Source: Pseudomonas sp. JUb42 (lineage in GTDB: Bacteria > Pseudomonadota > Gammaproteobacteria > Pseudomonadales > Pseudomonadaceae). From it: a stretch of DNA of 64,000 nt. Of this stretch, positions 17,889 to 26,410 are shown piece by piece. A model generated the notes under the pieces. It made no database searches. It worked only from the letters and a program-made list of their open reading frames with translations, and was not told the origin of the DNA. The DNA lies in contig NZ_JANUFD010000004.1 of NCBI RefSeq assembly GCF_024807945.1, forward strand, positions 1 to 64,000. Reading direction: 5' to 3'. The position numbers and the translations under genes were made by a program. Position 1 is the stretch's first letter. Each line of letters begins with the position of its first letter.

Positions 17889-18377
17889 TCAAAGCCCGAT
17901 GGTCAAACCATTGGCCGGCAACGGCAGCGCGGTCTTGTAGCGCACCTGTTTGAGGGCAAAGCTGGAACGGATATTGGCCACGCCGGGAATTTTCGTCAGG
18001 TGGTTGAGGATGAATCCTTCCAGCGCCTGAATATTCGGCACCAGTACCCGCAGCAGGTAATCGGCATCGCCGGTCATCAGGTAGCACTCCATGACTTCCG
18101 GACGTTCGCTGATCGCCTCCTCGAAGCGATGCAGCGCATCTTCGACCTGCTTCTCCAGGCTGACATGGATAAACACATTGACGTGCAGGCCCAACACCGC
18201 AGGCGCCAGCAAGGTGACTTGCTGGCGGATCAGGCCGAGTTCTTCCATGGCCTTGACCCGGTTGAAACAGGGCGTAGGCGACAGGTTGACGCTCTTGGCC
18301 AGCTCGGCGTTGGTGATGCGGGCGTTTTCCTGCAAGCGATTGAGAATGCCGATATCAATGCGGTCAAGCTTTCGCAT
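17889..18377 (-). CDS. Lrp/AsnC family transcriptional regulator
   Basis: A 162-residue feast/famine regulator. The N-terminal helix-turn-helix is at about 3-60 ([44 protein letters not shown]) and the C-terminal RAM effector domain at about 70-150. The start at 18377 places MRKLDRID first, as in the family; the longer frame to 18443 runs into AT-rich promoter DNA. It is divergent from an EamA exporter gene, a common pairing in which the regulator controls an amino-acid exporter. Confidence 0.93.
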   Translation of the reverse strand: MRKLDRIDIGILNRLQENARITNAELAKSVNLSPTPCFNRVKAMEELGLIRQQVTLLAPAVLGLHVNVFIHVSLEKQVEDALHRFEEAISERPEVMECYLMTGDADYLLRVLVPNIQALEGFILNHLTKIPGVANIRSSFALKQVRYKTALPLPANGLTIGL

Positions 18378-18381
18378 AAAG

Positions 18382-18420
18382 ATAAATACTCTTAAATATT
18401 TATTATAAAGAGAATAAATA
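18382..18420. promoter_or_regulatory. AT-rich imperfect palindrome upstream of the lrp-like gene
   Basis: ATAAATACTCTT at 18382-18393 faces AAGAGAATAAATA at 18408-18420 across an A/T-only centre. Such AT-rich imperfect dyads are typical Lrp-family targets. It lies in the divergent promoter region shared with the EamA gene. Confidence 0.35.
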
Positions 18421-18520
18421 TCTGCAAACGAGCGTAACGACAAGCAACAAGAGAAAATAAATCTCCGGACGCAGGGTTAACATTTTTCCACCCTGAAGCC
18501 TTTGTACCCGGAGAATCGCC

Positions 18521-19471
18521 ATGGCGGATTACGGCCCCGATTGCAGCACCCTCGATACCCCGACCCGACGCGGCGGCCTGCTGTCGCCCCAGGCCAAGGG
18601 TATCGCGCTGTTGCTGGCGGCCATCGTCATCTGGGGCGCCAACTGGCCGGTGATGAAAACCGGCCTGGCCCACATCACCCCGATCTGGTTTTCCGCCACC
18701 CGCTTTGTCCTTGGCGCCGGATGCCTGTTCGTCCTGCAAGGAGTGACCGGCACCTTACGCTTACCGTCCCGTCGCGACTGGCCATTGATTGCCAGTGTCG
18801 GCCTGTTGCAAATGCTGGCATTTACCGTGCTCGGCGCCATTGCCATGACCCAGATCCCGGCCGGCCGTTCGGCCGTACTGGCCTACACCACGCCCTTGTG
18901 GGTGACCCCGGCGGCCTTGCTGTTCTTTGGCGAGCGCCTGTCCGCGCGCCTGTTGATCGGCACCTTGCTCGGAGTGATCGGCGTAGGTGTATTGCTCAAC
19001 CCATTGACCCTGGACTGGGACAACCGGACCTTGATCAAAGCCAACCTGATGCTCCTCGCCGCGTCGTTCTGCTGGGCCTTGTGCATCCTGCATTTGCGCT
19101 ACTACAAGGGCAGCTCCAGCGCCTACCAGTTGGCGCCGTGGCAAATGCTCTTGGCCAGCATCCCCTTGACGATCATGGCGTGGATCATCGAAGGCCCCTT
19201 CACTGGCGATAACTCCCGCACTCTCTGGGAAGTCGCCCTGTTCGTCGGCCCCGTGGCCACGGCCTTCTGCTTCTGTGCGGTGAATGCCGCCAGCATGTGG
19301 CTGTCCACCACCAGCATGTCCTCGGCCATGCTCGGCGTGCCGGTGGTGGGGCTGGTGATGTCGGTGATGTTTCTTGGCGAGACCCTGACCACCCCCTTGT
19401 TAGTGGGGGTGCTGGCGATTGTCGGGGGGATTTTGATTGTGACGATCAAGGGGCGTGCCTCAGAAGCTTGA
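18521..19471 (+). CDS. EamA/DMT family transporter
   Basis: A 316-residue inner-membrane protein made of two EamA halves with about ten helices (start of first helix IALLLAAIVIWGANWPVMK; second half from about 165). Such proteins usually export amino acids or related metabolites. A GGAG sits eight bases before the ATG. It diverges from the Lrp-type gene, its probable regulator. The substrate is unknown. Confidence 0.9.
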   Translation: MADYGPDCSTLDTPTRRGGLLSPQAKGIALLLAAIVIWGANWPVMKTGLAHITPIWFSATRFVLGAGCLFVLQGVTGTLRLPSRRDWPLIASVGLLQMLAFTVLGAIAMTQIPAGRSAVLAYTTPLWVTPAALLFFGERLSARLLIGTLLGVIGVGVLLNPLTLDWDNRTLIKANLMLLAASFCWALCILHLRYYKGSSSAYQLAPWQMLLASIPLTIMAWIIEGPFTGDNSRTLWEVALFVGPVATAFCFCAVNAASMWLSTTSMSSAMLGVPVVGLVMSVMFLGETLTTPLLVGVLAIVGGILIVTIKGRASEA

Positions 19472-19617
19472 TTTAACATTCTCAGAACCACCTGCTTTGA
19501 GCCTTCATCGATCAAACACGATCCATGACCCATGCCATCACTGTCCCGCCATTGATGGCCTGCGCCTCGCGCCTAAGATGCTTCACCAAGCCTGTGAATT
19601 TATCTGCGAGCGTTGCC

Positions 19618-21045
19618 ATGACCAAAACAAGAACCCTCTACGACAAGCACATCGACTCGCACACCGTGGCGCAGCTCGATGATCAAGGCCATGTGCTGCT
19701 GTATATCGACCGTCAGGTCATCAACGAATACACCAGCCCGCAAGCCTTCAGCGGCCTGCGCGAGGCCGGGCGCAAGGTTTGGCGGCCGGAGACGGCGTTG
19801 GCGGTGGTCGATCATGTCAACCCGACAGCACCGCAGCGGGTCGCGGCCATGGCCGATGCCGGTGGCGCGTTACAGGTATCGTACCTGGGGCAGAACTGCG
19901 AGAAATTCGGCATCGAGCTGTTCGATGTGCTCGACAAGCGCCAGGGCATCGAACACGTGATCGCGCCGGAACAGGGCTTTATCCTGCCGGGCATGGTGAT
20001 TGCCGCCGGCGATAGCCACACCACCACTTATGGCGCTTTGGGCGCCTTTGGTTTCGGCATCGGCACTTCAGAGATTGAGCACCTGCTGGCGTCCCAGACC
20101 CTGGTCTACAAGCGCCTGAAAAGCATGCGCGTGACCGTCGAAGGTAGTCTGGCCCACGGCCTGACGTCCAAGGACGTGATCATGGCGCTGATCGGTCGCA
20201 TCGGCGCGTCAGGCGCTACGGGTTACGCCATCGAATTCACCGGTTCGACCATCGATGCCCTGAGCGTCGAGGCGCGCATGACCATCTGCAACATGGCCGT
20301 GGAAGCCGGTGCCCGTGGCGCCTTCATGGCCCCGGATGACAAAGTCTTCGCCTACCTCAAGGACAAGCCTCGCGCGCCAAAGGGCGAGCTGTGGAAACAG
20401 GCCGTGGCGGTCTGGCGCGAGCTGCGCAGCGACCCCGGCGCCCGCTTCGATCAGGAAGTGCATCTGGATACCCACGATCTGCAACCGATGGTCACCTGGG
20501 GCACCAGCCCGGACCAGGCCTCAGCCATCGGCGAGCGTGTGCCGGACCCGGCCGCCATCGACGACCCGATCCTGCGTCAGGACATGCGCCGCGCCCTGGA
20601 CTACATGGGCTTGCAGGCCGGTCTGCCGCTGAGCGAAATCCGTATCAGCCATGCCTTTATCGGCTCCTGCACCAATGCCCGGATCGAAGATTTGCGCGAT
20701 GCCGCACGGGTGGTCAGCGGCAAGCAAGTTGCAGATGGCGTACGGGCGATGATCGTGCCCGGCTCCACGGCGGTGCGGGATCAGGCTGAGGCCGAGGGCC
20801 TGGCGACGATCTTTCGCGACGCCGGCTTTGAATGGCGCCAGTCCGGCTGCTCCATGTGCCTGGCGATGAATGACGACGTACTCGCCCCCGGCGACCGCTG
20901 CGCCTCCAGCACCAACCGCAACTTCGAAGGACGCCAGGGCGCCGGGGCGCGCACGCACCTGATGAGCCCGGCGATGGTCGCCGCCGCCGCGATCACCGGG
21001 CACCTGACCGATGTCCGTCATTTCCAGGAGAGCACCCAGCCATGA
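19618..21045 (+). CDS. Second 3-isopropylmalate dehydratase-type large subunit (LeuC-like)
   Basis: A 475-residue aconitase-superfamily large subunit. It begins TKTRTLYDKHIDSHTVAQL. Cluster-binding cysteines appear in GSCTNARIEDLRDA and GCSMCLAMNDD, so the [4Fe-4S] site is complete. The start at 19618 matches family N-termini; the frame open to 19525 does not. It overlaps the small-subunit gene by four bases. There is no leuB nearby, and pseudomonads normally carry leuCDB elsewhere, so this is probably a paralogue. It could act on isopropylmalate or on a related acid such as citraconate/methylmalate. Confidence 0.9.
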   Translation: MTKTRTLYDKHIDSHTVAQLDDQGHVLLYIDRQVINEYTSPQAFSGLREAGRKVWRPETALAVVDHVNPTAPQRVAAMADAGGALQVSYLGQNCEKFGIELFDVLDKRQGIEHVIAPEQGFILPGMVIAAGDSHTTTYGALGAFGFGIGTSEIEHLLASQTLVYKRLKSMRVTVEGSLAHGLTSKDVIMALIGRIGASGATGYAIEFTGSTIDALSVEARMTICNMAVEAGARGAFMAPDDKVFAYLKDKPRAPKGELWKQAVAVWRELRSDPGARFDQEVHLDTHDLQPMVTWGTSPDQASAIGERVPDPAAIDDPILRQDMRRALDYMGLQAGLPLSEIRISHAFIGSCTNARIEDLRDAARVVSGKQVADGVRAMIVPGSTAVRDQAEAEGLATIFRDAGFEWRQSGCSMCLAMNDDVLAPGDRCASSTNRNFEGRQGAGARTHLMSPAMVAAAAITGHLTDVRHFQESTQP

Positions 21046-21656
21046 GCCTGCAGCCTTTTACCCAAGTCAGCGGCAAGGCCGCGCCGATGCTGGCGGCCAA
21101 TATCGACACCGACGTGATCATGCCCAAGCAGTTCCTCAAGGGCATCGACCGCGCCGGGCTGGACCGGGGTCTGTTTTTCGACCTTCGTTTCCTGCCCTCA
21201 GGCGAACCCAATCCGCAATTCATCCTCAACCAGCCGGGCTGGCAAGGCGCGAGTTTCATGGTGGTAGGGCCCAACTTCGGCTGCGGTTCGAGCCGCGAGC
21301 ACGCGGTGTGGGGCCTCAAGCAGATGGGCATCCGCGCGCTGATCGGCAGCAGCTTCGCCGGGATTTTCTACGATAACTGCCAGCGTAACGGCGTATTGCT
21401 GATCACCCTGGACACGCAGCAGGTCCAGGAGTTGGGGCGCACCGTGAGCGAGGCCGCAGGAGCACAGATCGAAGTCGACCTGCCAGCCCAGGAAATCCGC
21501 CTGCACGATGGCCGTGCCGTGCCTTTCCAGATCGATGCGTTACGCAAGGACGCGCTGCTACAAGGCCTGGATGCCATTGGCAGCACCTTGCAACGCAGTG
21601 CGCAGATTCGCGAGTTCGAGCAGCGGCACCTGCAGGCCAATCCCTGGTTGAGTTGA
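21042..21656 (+). CDS. Second 3-isopropylmalate dehydratase-type small subunit (LeuD-like)
   Basis: A 204-residue swivel-domain subunit that pairs with the LeuC-like protein. It shows AANIDTDVIMPKQFLKGIDR, the substrate-recognition loop region of the small subunit, and FGCGSSREHAVWGLKQMGI, the conserved active-site serine/arginine stretch. ATGA coupling to the large-subunit gene ensures equal synthesis. Residues near the substrate loop would have to be compared with biosynthetic LeuD to judge specificity. Confidence 0.9.
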   Translation: MSLQPFTQVSGKAAPMLAANIDTDVIMPKQFLKGIDRAGLDRGLFFDLRFLPSGEPNPQFILNQPGWQGASFMVVGPNFGCGSSREHAVWGLKQMGIRALIGSSFAGIFYDNCQRNGVLLITLDTQQVQELGRTVSEAAGAQIEVDLPAQEIRLHDGRAVPFQIDALRKDALLQGLDAIGSTLQRSAQIREFEQRHLQANPWLS

Positions 21657-21717
21657 GGAGAAACTCCACACCCCATTGGGGATGTAAGCATGAGAGCGAT
21701 TTGTGGACGCTAAGTTG

Positions 21718-21809
21718 TGTGGGAGCGAATTCATTCGCGAAGAGGCCGGTACATCCAATAAATCTGCATCGTTTGGAATACAGCTTTCGCGAATGAATTC
21801 GCTCCCACA
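21718..21809. repeat. REPIN, family A
   Basis: TGTGGGAGCGAATTCATTCG and its complement form the arms around a centre of about 45 bases. It lies between the converging leuD-like and LysR genes. Confidence 0.9.
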
Positions 21810-21847
21810 GAATTCGGTCCTGCAGTTCGCTTCCATATCAGGAAGCA

Positions 21848-22762
21848 TCACAGCGAAAGCTGGCGAAAATGCTCCTGCAAAAACTCCACACACACCCGCA
21901 ACTTCCCGGAGTTGGCCAGGCGCGTCGGGTACACCGCCCAGACGTTGGCGCTCTGGGTGTAGTCCGGCAGGATCTGCACCAGTCGGCCCTGTTCCAGCAG
22001 CGGTTTGACGTCCCACATCGAACGCAGCAGCACGCCGCGGCCGTCCAGCGCCCATTGCAGGACAATCTCGCCACTGTTGGATGACAGCGGCCCACGCACC
22101 CGCACGCTGTCGTGCTGATCACCGCACTCCATCTGCCAGATGCCGAAGGCGTTGTCGCGCTCCTTGAGCACCAGGCAATCGTGCTGCTCGAGCTCCGCCA
22201 GGGCCTGAGGCATGCCGCGCCGTTGCAGGTAGTCCGGGGCCGCACAAAGAATCCGACGATTGCTCACCAACTGGCGGCCTATGTGCTGACCGGGAATGTC
22301 ATCGCCGACACGGATTTCCAGGTCGAAGCCCTCGTTGACGATATCCACCACACGATCGAACAGGTCGAGGCGTATTTCCAGATCCGGATACAGCTCGGCC
22401 AGCCTCGACACCGCAGGCGCGACGTGATTGCGGCCGAAACCGAATGAACTGCACAGGTGCAGACGGCCACGCGGCGCGGCGCGGGCTTCGCAGAGTTCGT
22501 CGTGCAGCAGCTGGAAGTCCTCAAGAATCCGCACCGCCCAGCGCTGCACCCGCTCGCCGTCTTCGGTAAGGGCCACTCGTCGACTGGTGCGGTGCAGCAG
22601 GCGCGTGCTCAGGGTGCTTTCCAGAATCTGAATGCGCTTGCTGACGTAGGCCGGAGACAGACCCAACTCGTCCGCCGCAGCAGCAAACCCGGCCTTGCGG
22701 ATTACCGTGAGAAATACCCGCAAATCCTCGGGCAAGGGCGCAGCTTCTTTCTTGGAGGTCAT
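21848..22762 (-). CDS. LysR family transcriptional regulator
   Basis: A 304-residue LysR protein. The helix-turn-helix is at about 14-72 (DLRVFLTVIRKAGFAAAADE; SPAYVSKRIQILESTL) and the effector domain follows. ATG at 22762 is preferred because the longer frame to 23026 would extend into the divergent monooxygenase gene. It converges on the leuCD-like pair and diverges from the sulfonate monooxygenase gene, so either could be its target. In pseudomonads a LysR gene often accompanies this leuCD paralogue, from memory. Confidence 0.92.
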   Translation of the reverse strand: MTSKKEAAPLPEDLRVFLTVIRKAGFAAAADELGLSPAYVSKRIQILESTLSTRLLHRTSRRVALTEDGERVQRWAVRILEDFQLLHDELCEARAAPRGRLHLCSSFGFGRNHVAPAVSRLAELYPDLEIRLDLFDRVVDIVNEGFDLEIRVGDDIPGQHIGRQLVSNRRILCAAPDYLQRRGMPQALAELEQHDCLVLKERDNAFGIWQMECGDQHDSVRVRGPLSSNSGEIVLQWALDGRGVLLRSMWDVKPLLEQGRLVQILPDYTQSANVWAVYPTRLANSGKLRVCVEFLQEHFRQLSL

Positions 22763-22924
22763 GCAGTGTCTTTCTTGTAGGGAGGGCTGAACCGGAGACG
22801 CAGGATAGCATTTGGCCAAGTCGGGTTTTACCTGACGCATATTCACTATCGATCTAAAAATATGGATTAAGGTTCTTTTACGGAATAAATCGAAGCCTTT
22901 ATAACGGGTCCCAGGATTTAAAAC

Positions 22925-22940
22925 TGTTGCTCCAGCAACA
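22925..22940. promoter_or_regulatory. Perfect dyad upstream of the sulfonate monooxygenase gene
   Basis: TGTTGCT-CC-AGCAACA is a perfect 7-bp-arm palindrome 27 bases before the ssuD-like ATG, in the divergent region shared with a LysR gene. It may be an operator. No regulator can be assigned. Confidence 0.35.
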
Positions 22941-22967
22941 CGACTTGGACAGCCCAAAGGATCTGCG

Positions 22968-24104
22968 ATGAACGTTTTCTGGTTTCTCCCCACCCACGGC
23001 GACGGCCACTTCCTCGGCACCAGCAAAGGCGCGCGCCCGGTTACCCTGAACTATCTCAAGCAAGTGGCCCAGGCCGCTGATGACCTTGGCTACTACGGCG
23101 TGCTGATTCCCACCGGCCGTTCCTGCGAAGACTCCTGGGTCATCGCTTCGGCCCTGGTGCCTCTGACCGAACGCCTGAAATATCTGGTGGCGATCCGTCC
23201 CGGCATTATTTCCCCGACCGTTTCGGCACGCATGGCCGCGACCCTGGACCGCCTGTCCGGCGGGCGTCTGCTGATCAACGTGGTGACCGGCGGCGATCCC
23301 GACGAGAACCGTGGCGACGGCATCTTCCTCGACCATAGCCAGCGCTACGAAGTCACCGACGAATTCCTGCAGATCTGGCGCCGGGTGCTGCAAGGCGAAG
23401 CCGTGGATTTCGAAGGCAAACACCTGCAAGTGCAGAATGCCAAGGCCCTCTATCCGCCGATCCAGAAGCCCTACCCGCCGCTGTATTTCGGTGGTTCGTC
23501 CGAGGCCGCTCACGACCTGGCCGCTGATCAGGTAGACGTTTACCTGACCTGGGGCGAGCCTCCAGCCGCCGTGGCGCAGAAGCTCGCCGATGTGCGCGAA
23601 CGGGCTGCCCGCAAAGGCCGGACGGTGAAGTTCGGCATCCGCCTGCATGTGATCGTGCGCGAAACCAGTGAAGAAGCCTGGAAAGCCGCCAACACCCTGA
23701 TCGAGCACATCAGCGACGAAACCATTGCTGCGGCGCAGAAGTCTTTTTCGCGTTTCGATTCCGAAGGCCAACGACGCATGGCTGCATTGCACGACGGTCG
23801 CCGCGACAACCTGGAAATCGCCCCGAATCTGTGGGCCGGGGTCGGGCTGGTGCGCGGTGGCGCGGGCACGGCACTGGTGGGCAATCCTGAAGAAGTCGCC
23901 GCGCGAATCAAGGAATACGCGGACCTGGGCATCGAGAGCTTTATCTTCTCCGGCTACCCGCATCTGGAAGAGGCCTACCGCTTCGCCGAACTGGTCTTCC
24001 CCTTGCTGCCTGAGCCCTACGCCAGCCTGGCCGGGCGCGGCATCACCAACCTGACCGGACCGTTCGGCGAAATGATCGCCAACGATCTGCCGCCGCAGAA
24101 GTGA
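22968..24104 (+). CDS. FMNH2-dependent alkanesulfonate monooxygenase (SsuD/MsuD type)
   Basis: A 378-residue flavin-dependent monooxygenase that releases sulfite from organosulfonates using reduced FMN and oxygen. The N-terminus [20 protein letters not shown], then [28 protein letters not shown] and VTGGDPDE, are family hallmarks of the luciferase-like barrel. No FMN reductase (ssuE/msuE) gene adjoins, so reduced flavin must come from elsewhere. It is followed after 21 bases by a sigma-54 activator of SfnR type, which fits the sulfur-starvation response of pseudomonads. SsuD and MsuD cannot be separated by eye. Confidence 0.92.
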   Translation: MNVFWFLPTHGDGHFLGTSKGARPVTLNYLKQVAQAADDLGYYGVLIPTGRSCEDSWVIASALVPLTERLKYLVAIRPGIISPTVSARMAATLDRLSGGRLLINVVTGGDPDENRGDGIFLDHSQRYEVTDEFLQIWRRVLQGEAVDFEGKHLQVQNAKALYPPIQKPYPPLYFGGSSEAAHDLAADQVDVYLTWGEPPAAVAQKLADVRERAARKGRTVKFGIRLHVIVRETSEEAWKAANTLIEHISDETIAAAQKSFSRFDSEGQRRMAALHDGRRDNLEIAPNLWAGVGLVRGGAGTALVGNPEEVAARIKEYADLGIESFIFSGYPHLEEAYRFAELVFPLLPEPYASLAGRGITNLTGPFGEMIANDLPPQK

Positions 24105-24125
24105 TCCGCTGAAAGGGAAACGCTT

Positions 24126-25226
24126 ATGTCGCTATTGACCCTCGCCCCCTCGCCTGCGCTGGCGACGTCGATCAGGGCCACGGCCCAGGTCTTCGAAGAC
24201 CCGCGCTCACAGGCCCTGCTCGCCCACGTCCAGCGCGTGGCACCGAGCGACGCCAGTGTGTTGATCATCGGCGAGACCGGCACCGGCAAGGAACTGATGG
24301 CCCGGCATATCCATGCCCTGAGTGAGCGCCGTGACCAGCCGTTCGTGGCGGTGAATTGCGGCGCCTTTGCCCAGTCCCTGGTCGAGGCCGAGTTGTTCGG
24401 TCACGAAAAAGGTGCCTTTACCGGCGCCACCCAGGCCAAGGCCGGCTGGTTCGAGGCAGCCAATGGCGGCACGCTGTTTCTCGATGAGATCGGCGACCTG
24501 CCCATGGCCACCCAGGTCAAGCTGCTGCGCGTATTGCAGGAGCGCGAAGTGGTGCGGCTGGGCTCGCGCAAGAGCATCGCCATCGACGTACGCGTGCTGG
24601 CGGCGACCAATGTGCAGCTGGAACAGGCGATCAATGCCGGGCACTTTCGCGAGGACCTGTATTACCGCCTGAGCGTGGTCAACCTGCCCCTGGCCCCGCT
24701 GCGCGAACGCCCTGGCGATATCCTGCCTCTGGCCCGGCATTTCATCGAGCGCTACAGCCAGCGCCTGGGCTACGGCGCAGTCGCGTTGAGCGTCGAGGCC
24801 GAAGCACGGCTCAAGGACTACGGCTGGCCGGGCAATATTCGCGAGCTGGAGAATGTGATCCATCACACCCTGCTGGTGTGCCGGGACAAACTGATCCGCC
24901 CCGACGACCTGCATTTATCGCAACTTCGCATCGAGCGCAGCGACCCCTTGCCTGCCGTCGACGAGAGCGCCGAAACCCTGTTGACCCGAGCCTTTGAGCA
25001 ACTGTTCGAAGAACAGGCCGGCGCCCTTCATGAAAAGGTCGAGGACAGCCTGCTGCGTGCCGCCTACCGCTTCAGCCATGGTAATCAGGTGCATACCGCC
25101 AACCTGCTGGGCCTGAGCCGCAATATCATCCGCAGCCACCTGATCAGGATCGGCGAACTGAGGGTGAACAAGCGCCGCCCGGGCGAGCATCTGCAGGGTG
25201 ATCGGGCATTGCAGTTGTCGGTTTGA
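24126..25226 (+). CDS. Sigma-54-dependent activator, SfnR-like
   Basis: A 366-residue enhancer-binding protein without an N-terminal receiver or sensor domain. The AAA+ module (about 22-250) has Walker A GETGTGKE, the sigma-54 contact loop GAFTGA, and Walker [14 protein letters not shown] Fis-type helix-turn-helix closes the protein ([20 protein letters not shown]). The lack of a sensor domain is typical of SfnR, which is controlled at expression level by sulfur limitation and activates use of dimethyl sulfone and sulfonates. It probably forms an operon with the monooxygenase gene upstream. Confidence 0.9.
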   Translation: MSLLTLAPSPALATSIRATAQVFEDPRSQALLAHVQRVAPSDASVLIIGETGTGKELMARHIHALSERRDQPFVAVNCGAFAQSLVEAELFGHEKGAFTGATQAKAGWFEAANGGTLFLDEIGDLPMATQVKLLRVLQEREVVRLGSRKSIAIDVRVLAATNVQLEQAINAGHFREDLYYRLSVVNLPLAPLRERPGDILPLARHFIERYSQRLGYGAVALSVEAEARLKDYGWPGNIRELENVIHHTLLVCRDKLIRPDDLHLSQLRIERSDPLPAVDESAETLLTRAFEQLFEEQAGALHEKVEDSLLRAAYRFSHGNQVHTANLLGLSRNIIRSHLIRIGELRVNKRRPGEHLQGDRALQLSV

Positions 25227-25269
25227 GACTAATCTGCACCGTCCGCAAGAGGGTTGTGGGGAGCGCATT

Positions 25270-25363
25270 CTGTGGGAGCGAATTCATTCGCGAAAGCTGT
25301 ATTCGAGGCGATGCAGAGTTATTAGATGTACTGGCCTCTTCGCGAATGAATTCGCTCCCACAG
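25270..25363. repeat. REPIN, family A
   Basis: Arms CTGTGGGAGCGAATTCATTC and complement around a variable centre. It lies between the converging sfnR-like and monooxygenase genes. Confidence 0.9.
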
Positions 25364-25402
25364 ATTCGTCCCCACAGAGTTTGCGCCAACCGGGCAGACA
25401 TC

Positions 25403-25738
25403 CTACCGATTGGGTTCGATCCTGCCCATCACCTCAAACCCGCCAAAGGTCACCGACGTTGCGCGATAGCGGCGGACCAGGCCGTGCATATCCTGCTCAC
25501 CCTGCTCGGCATTATTGAACGCATCCAGGCACGCCTGACGGTCCTGCCATTGCACGTAGTTGAGCACGCGGCAGCCGTCTTCACTGGCTTGCACGGTGGC
25601 GCCGAGAAACCCTGGATAGGTGCAAGTGAAGCGTTCGGCCTGATCGATCAGGGCGGCGACCAGATCGGCCTGATGTTGCGGGGCGACGGCAAACTCGACC
25701 AGTTGGCTGAAGGGACGATCACTGGCGGATATCGTCAT
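25403..25738 (-). CDS. Antibiotic biosynthesis monooxygenase (ABM) domain protein
   Basis: A 111-residue single-domain ABM protein of the ferredoxin-like dimeric alpha/beta barrel fold (FSQLVEFAVAPQHQADLVAAL; YPGFLGATVQASEDGCRVLNYVQW). Relatives are cofactor-free quinol monooxygenases. AGAGGA lies before the ATG at 25738. It diverges from soxR, and the gap holds a SoxR box positioned to drive this gene. In P. aeruginosa an ABM-type gene next to soxR is a known SoxR target (from memory). It probably handles redox-cycling quinones or phenazine-like compounds; that is inferred. Confidence 0.88.
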   Translation of the reverse strand: MTISASDRPFSQLVEFAVAPQHQADLVAALIDQAERFTCTYPGFLGATVQASEDGCRVLNYVQWQDRQACLDAFNNAEQGEQDMHGLVRRYRATSVTFGGFEVMGRIEPNR

Positions 25739-25785
25739 GACGTTTTCCTCTGATAGTTGACGGGCATTGCTATGCGGCGGCACGG

Positions 25786-25816
25786 AGGTTAAAACCTCTA
25801 GTTAACTAGAGGTCAA
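25786..25816 (-). promoter_or_regulatory. SoxR box in a MerR-type promoter for the ABM gene
   Basis: The palindrome CCTCTAGTTAACTAGAGG (25795-25812) differs from the E. coli soxS SoxR box only at the symmetric A/T pair. On the minus strand a TTGACC -35 (25811-25816) and a TAACCT -10 (25786-25791) are separated by 19 bases, the over-long spacer that MerR-family activators untwist. The expected transcript begins about 40 bases before the ABM start codon. Confidence 0.88.
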
Positions 25817-25861
25817 GCGTCTTTTCCTTGATCGAATTGTTATGTAGTGGGGACGACACAT

Positions 25862-26317
25862 ATGAATAGCACCGACCCGGCGCCTGTCAGCCGCGAACTG
25901 ACAGTCGGTCAATTGGCCGCCCGCAGCGGCGTGGCGGTCACAGCATTACACTTTTACGAAAGCAAGGGCCTGATCAGCAGCCAGCGCAATGCTGGCAATC
26001 AGCGCCGCTACCCACGGGACATGCTGCGCCGCGTGGCCCTGATCAAGGTGGCGCAAAAACTCGGTATTCCCTTGGCGTCGATTCATGCCGCCCTGCAAAC
26101 CCTGCCCCAGGGCCGCACACCGACGGCAGCGGACTGGAACAAGCTGTCGGCACAATGGAAAACCGAACTGGATGACCGCATCACCCGCCTGACCGCCCTG
26201 CGTGACCAGCTCACCGGTTGTATCGGCTGCGGCTGCCTGTCCATGGAAGCCTGCCCGTTGCGCAATTGGGGCGATGAGTTGGGCCAACGGGGGGCGGGGC
26301 CGCAGTTGCTGGAGTGA
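25862..26317 (+). CDS. soxR: Redox-sensitive MerR-family activator SoxR
   Basis: A 151-residue MerR-family protein. The helix-turn-helix is at about 12-80 ([25 protein letters not shown]) and a dimerisation helix follows. The [2Fe-2S] motif [12 protein letters not shown] (C-x2-C-x-C-x5-C), near residues 119-130, is diagnostic of SoxR. The ATG at 25862 is used; an in-frame GTG is five codons upstream. It diverges from the ABM gene it probably controls through the box between them. In pseudomonads SoxR responds to redox-active compounds and has a small regulon, with no SoxS. Confidence 0.95.
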   Translation: MNSTDPAPVSRELTVGQLAARSGVAVTALHFYESKGLISSQRNAGNQRRYPRDMLRRVALIKVAQKLGIPLASIHAALQTLPQGRTPTAADWNKLSAQWKTELDDRITRLTALRDQLTGCIGCGCLSMEACPLRNWGDELGQRGAGPQLLE

Positions 26318-26348
26318 GGTTTGTCCTGATTGTTTCCGCAGGCACGGT

Positions 26349-26403
26349 CGTAGGAGCGGTTTTAGCCGCGAGATTGCCCTCCCGGCTAAAGCCGGTCCTA
26401 CGG
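26349..26403. repeat. REPIN, family B
   Basis: Arms CGTAGGAGCGGTTTTAGCCG and GGCTAAAGCCGGTCCTACGG. It lies between the converging soxR and FAD-protein genes. The centre is short (about 17 bases). Confidence 0.82.
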
Positions 26404-26410
26404 TCCTCGC

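Noticed and set aside
22763..22967. Sigma-54 promoter before the sulfonate monooxygenase gene
   Set aside because: I looked for GG-N10-GC on the plus strand; the nearest pair, at about 22914-22930, has 13 bases between GG and GC.
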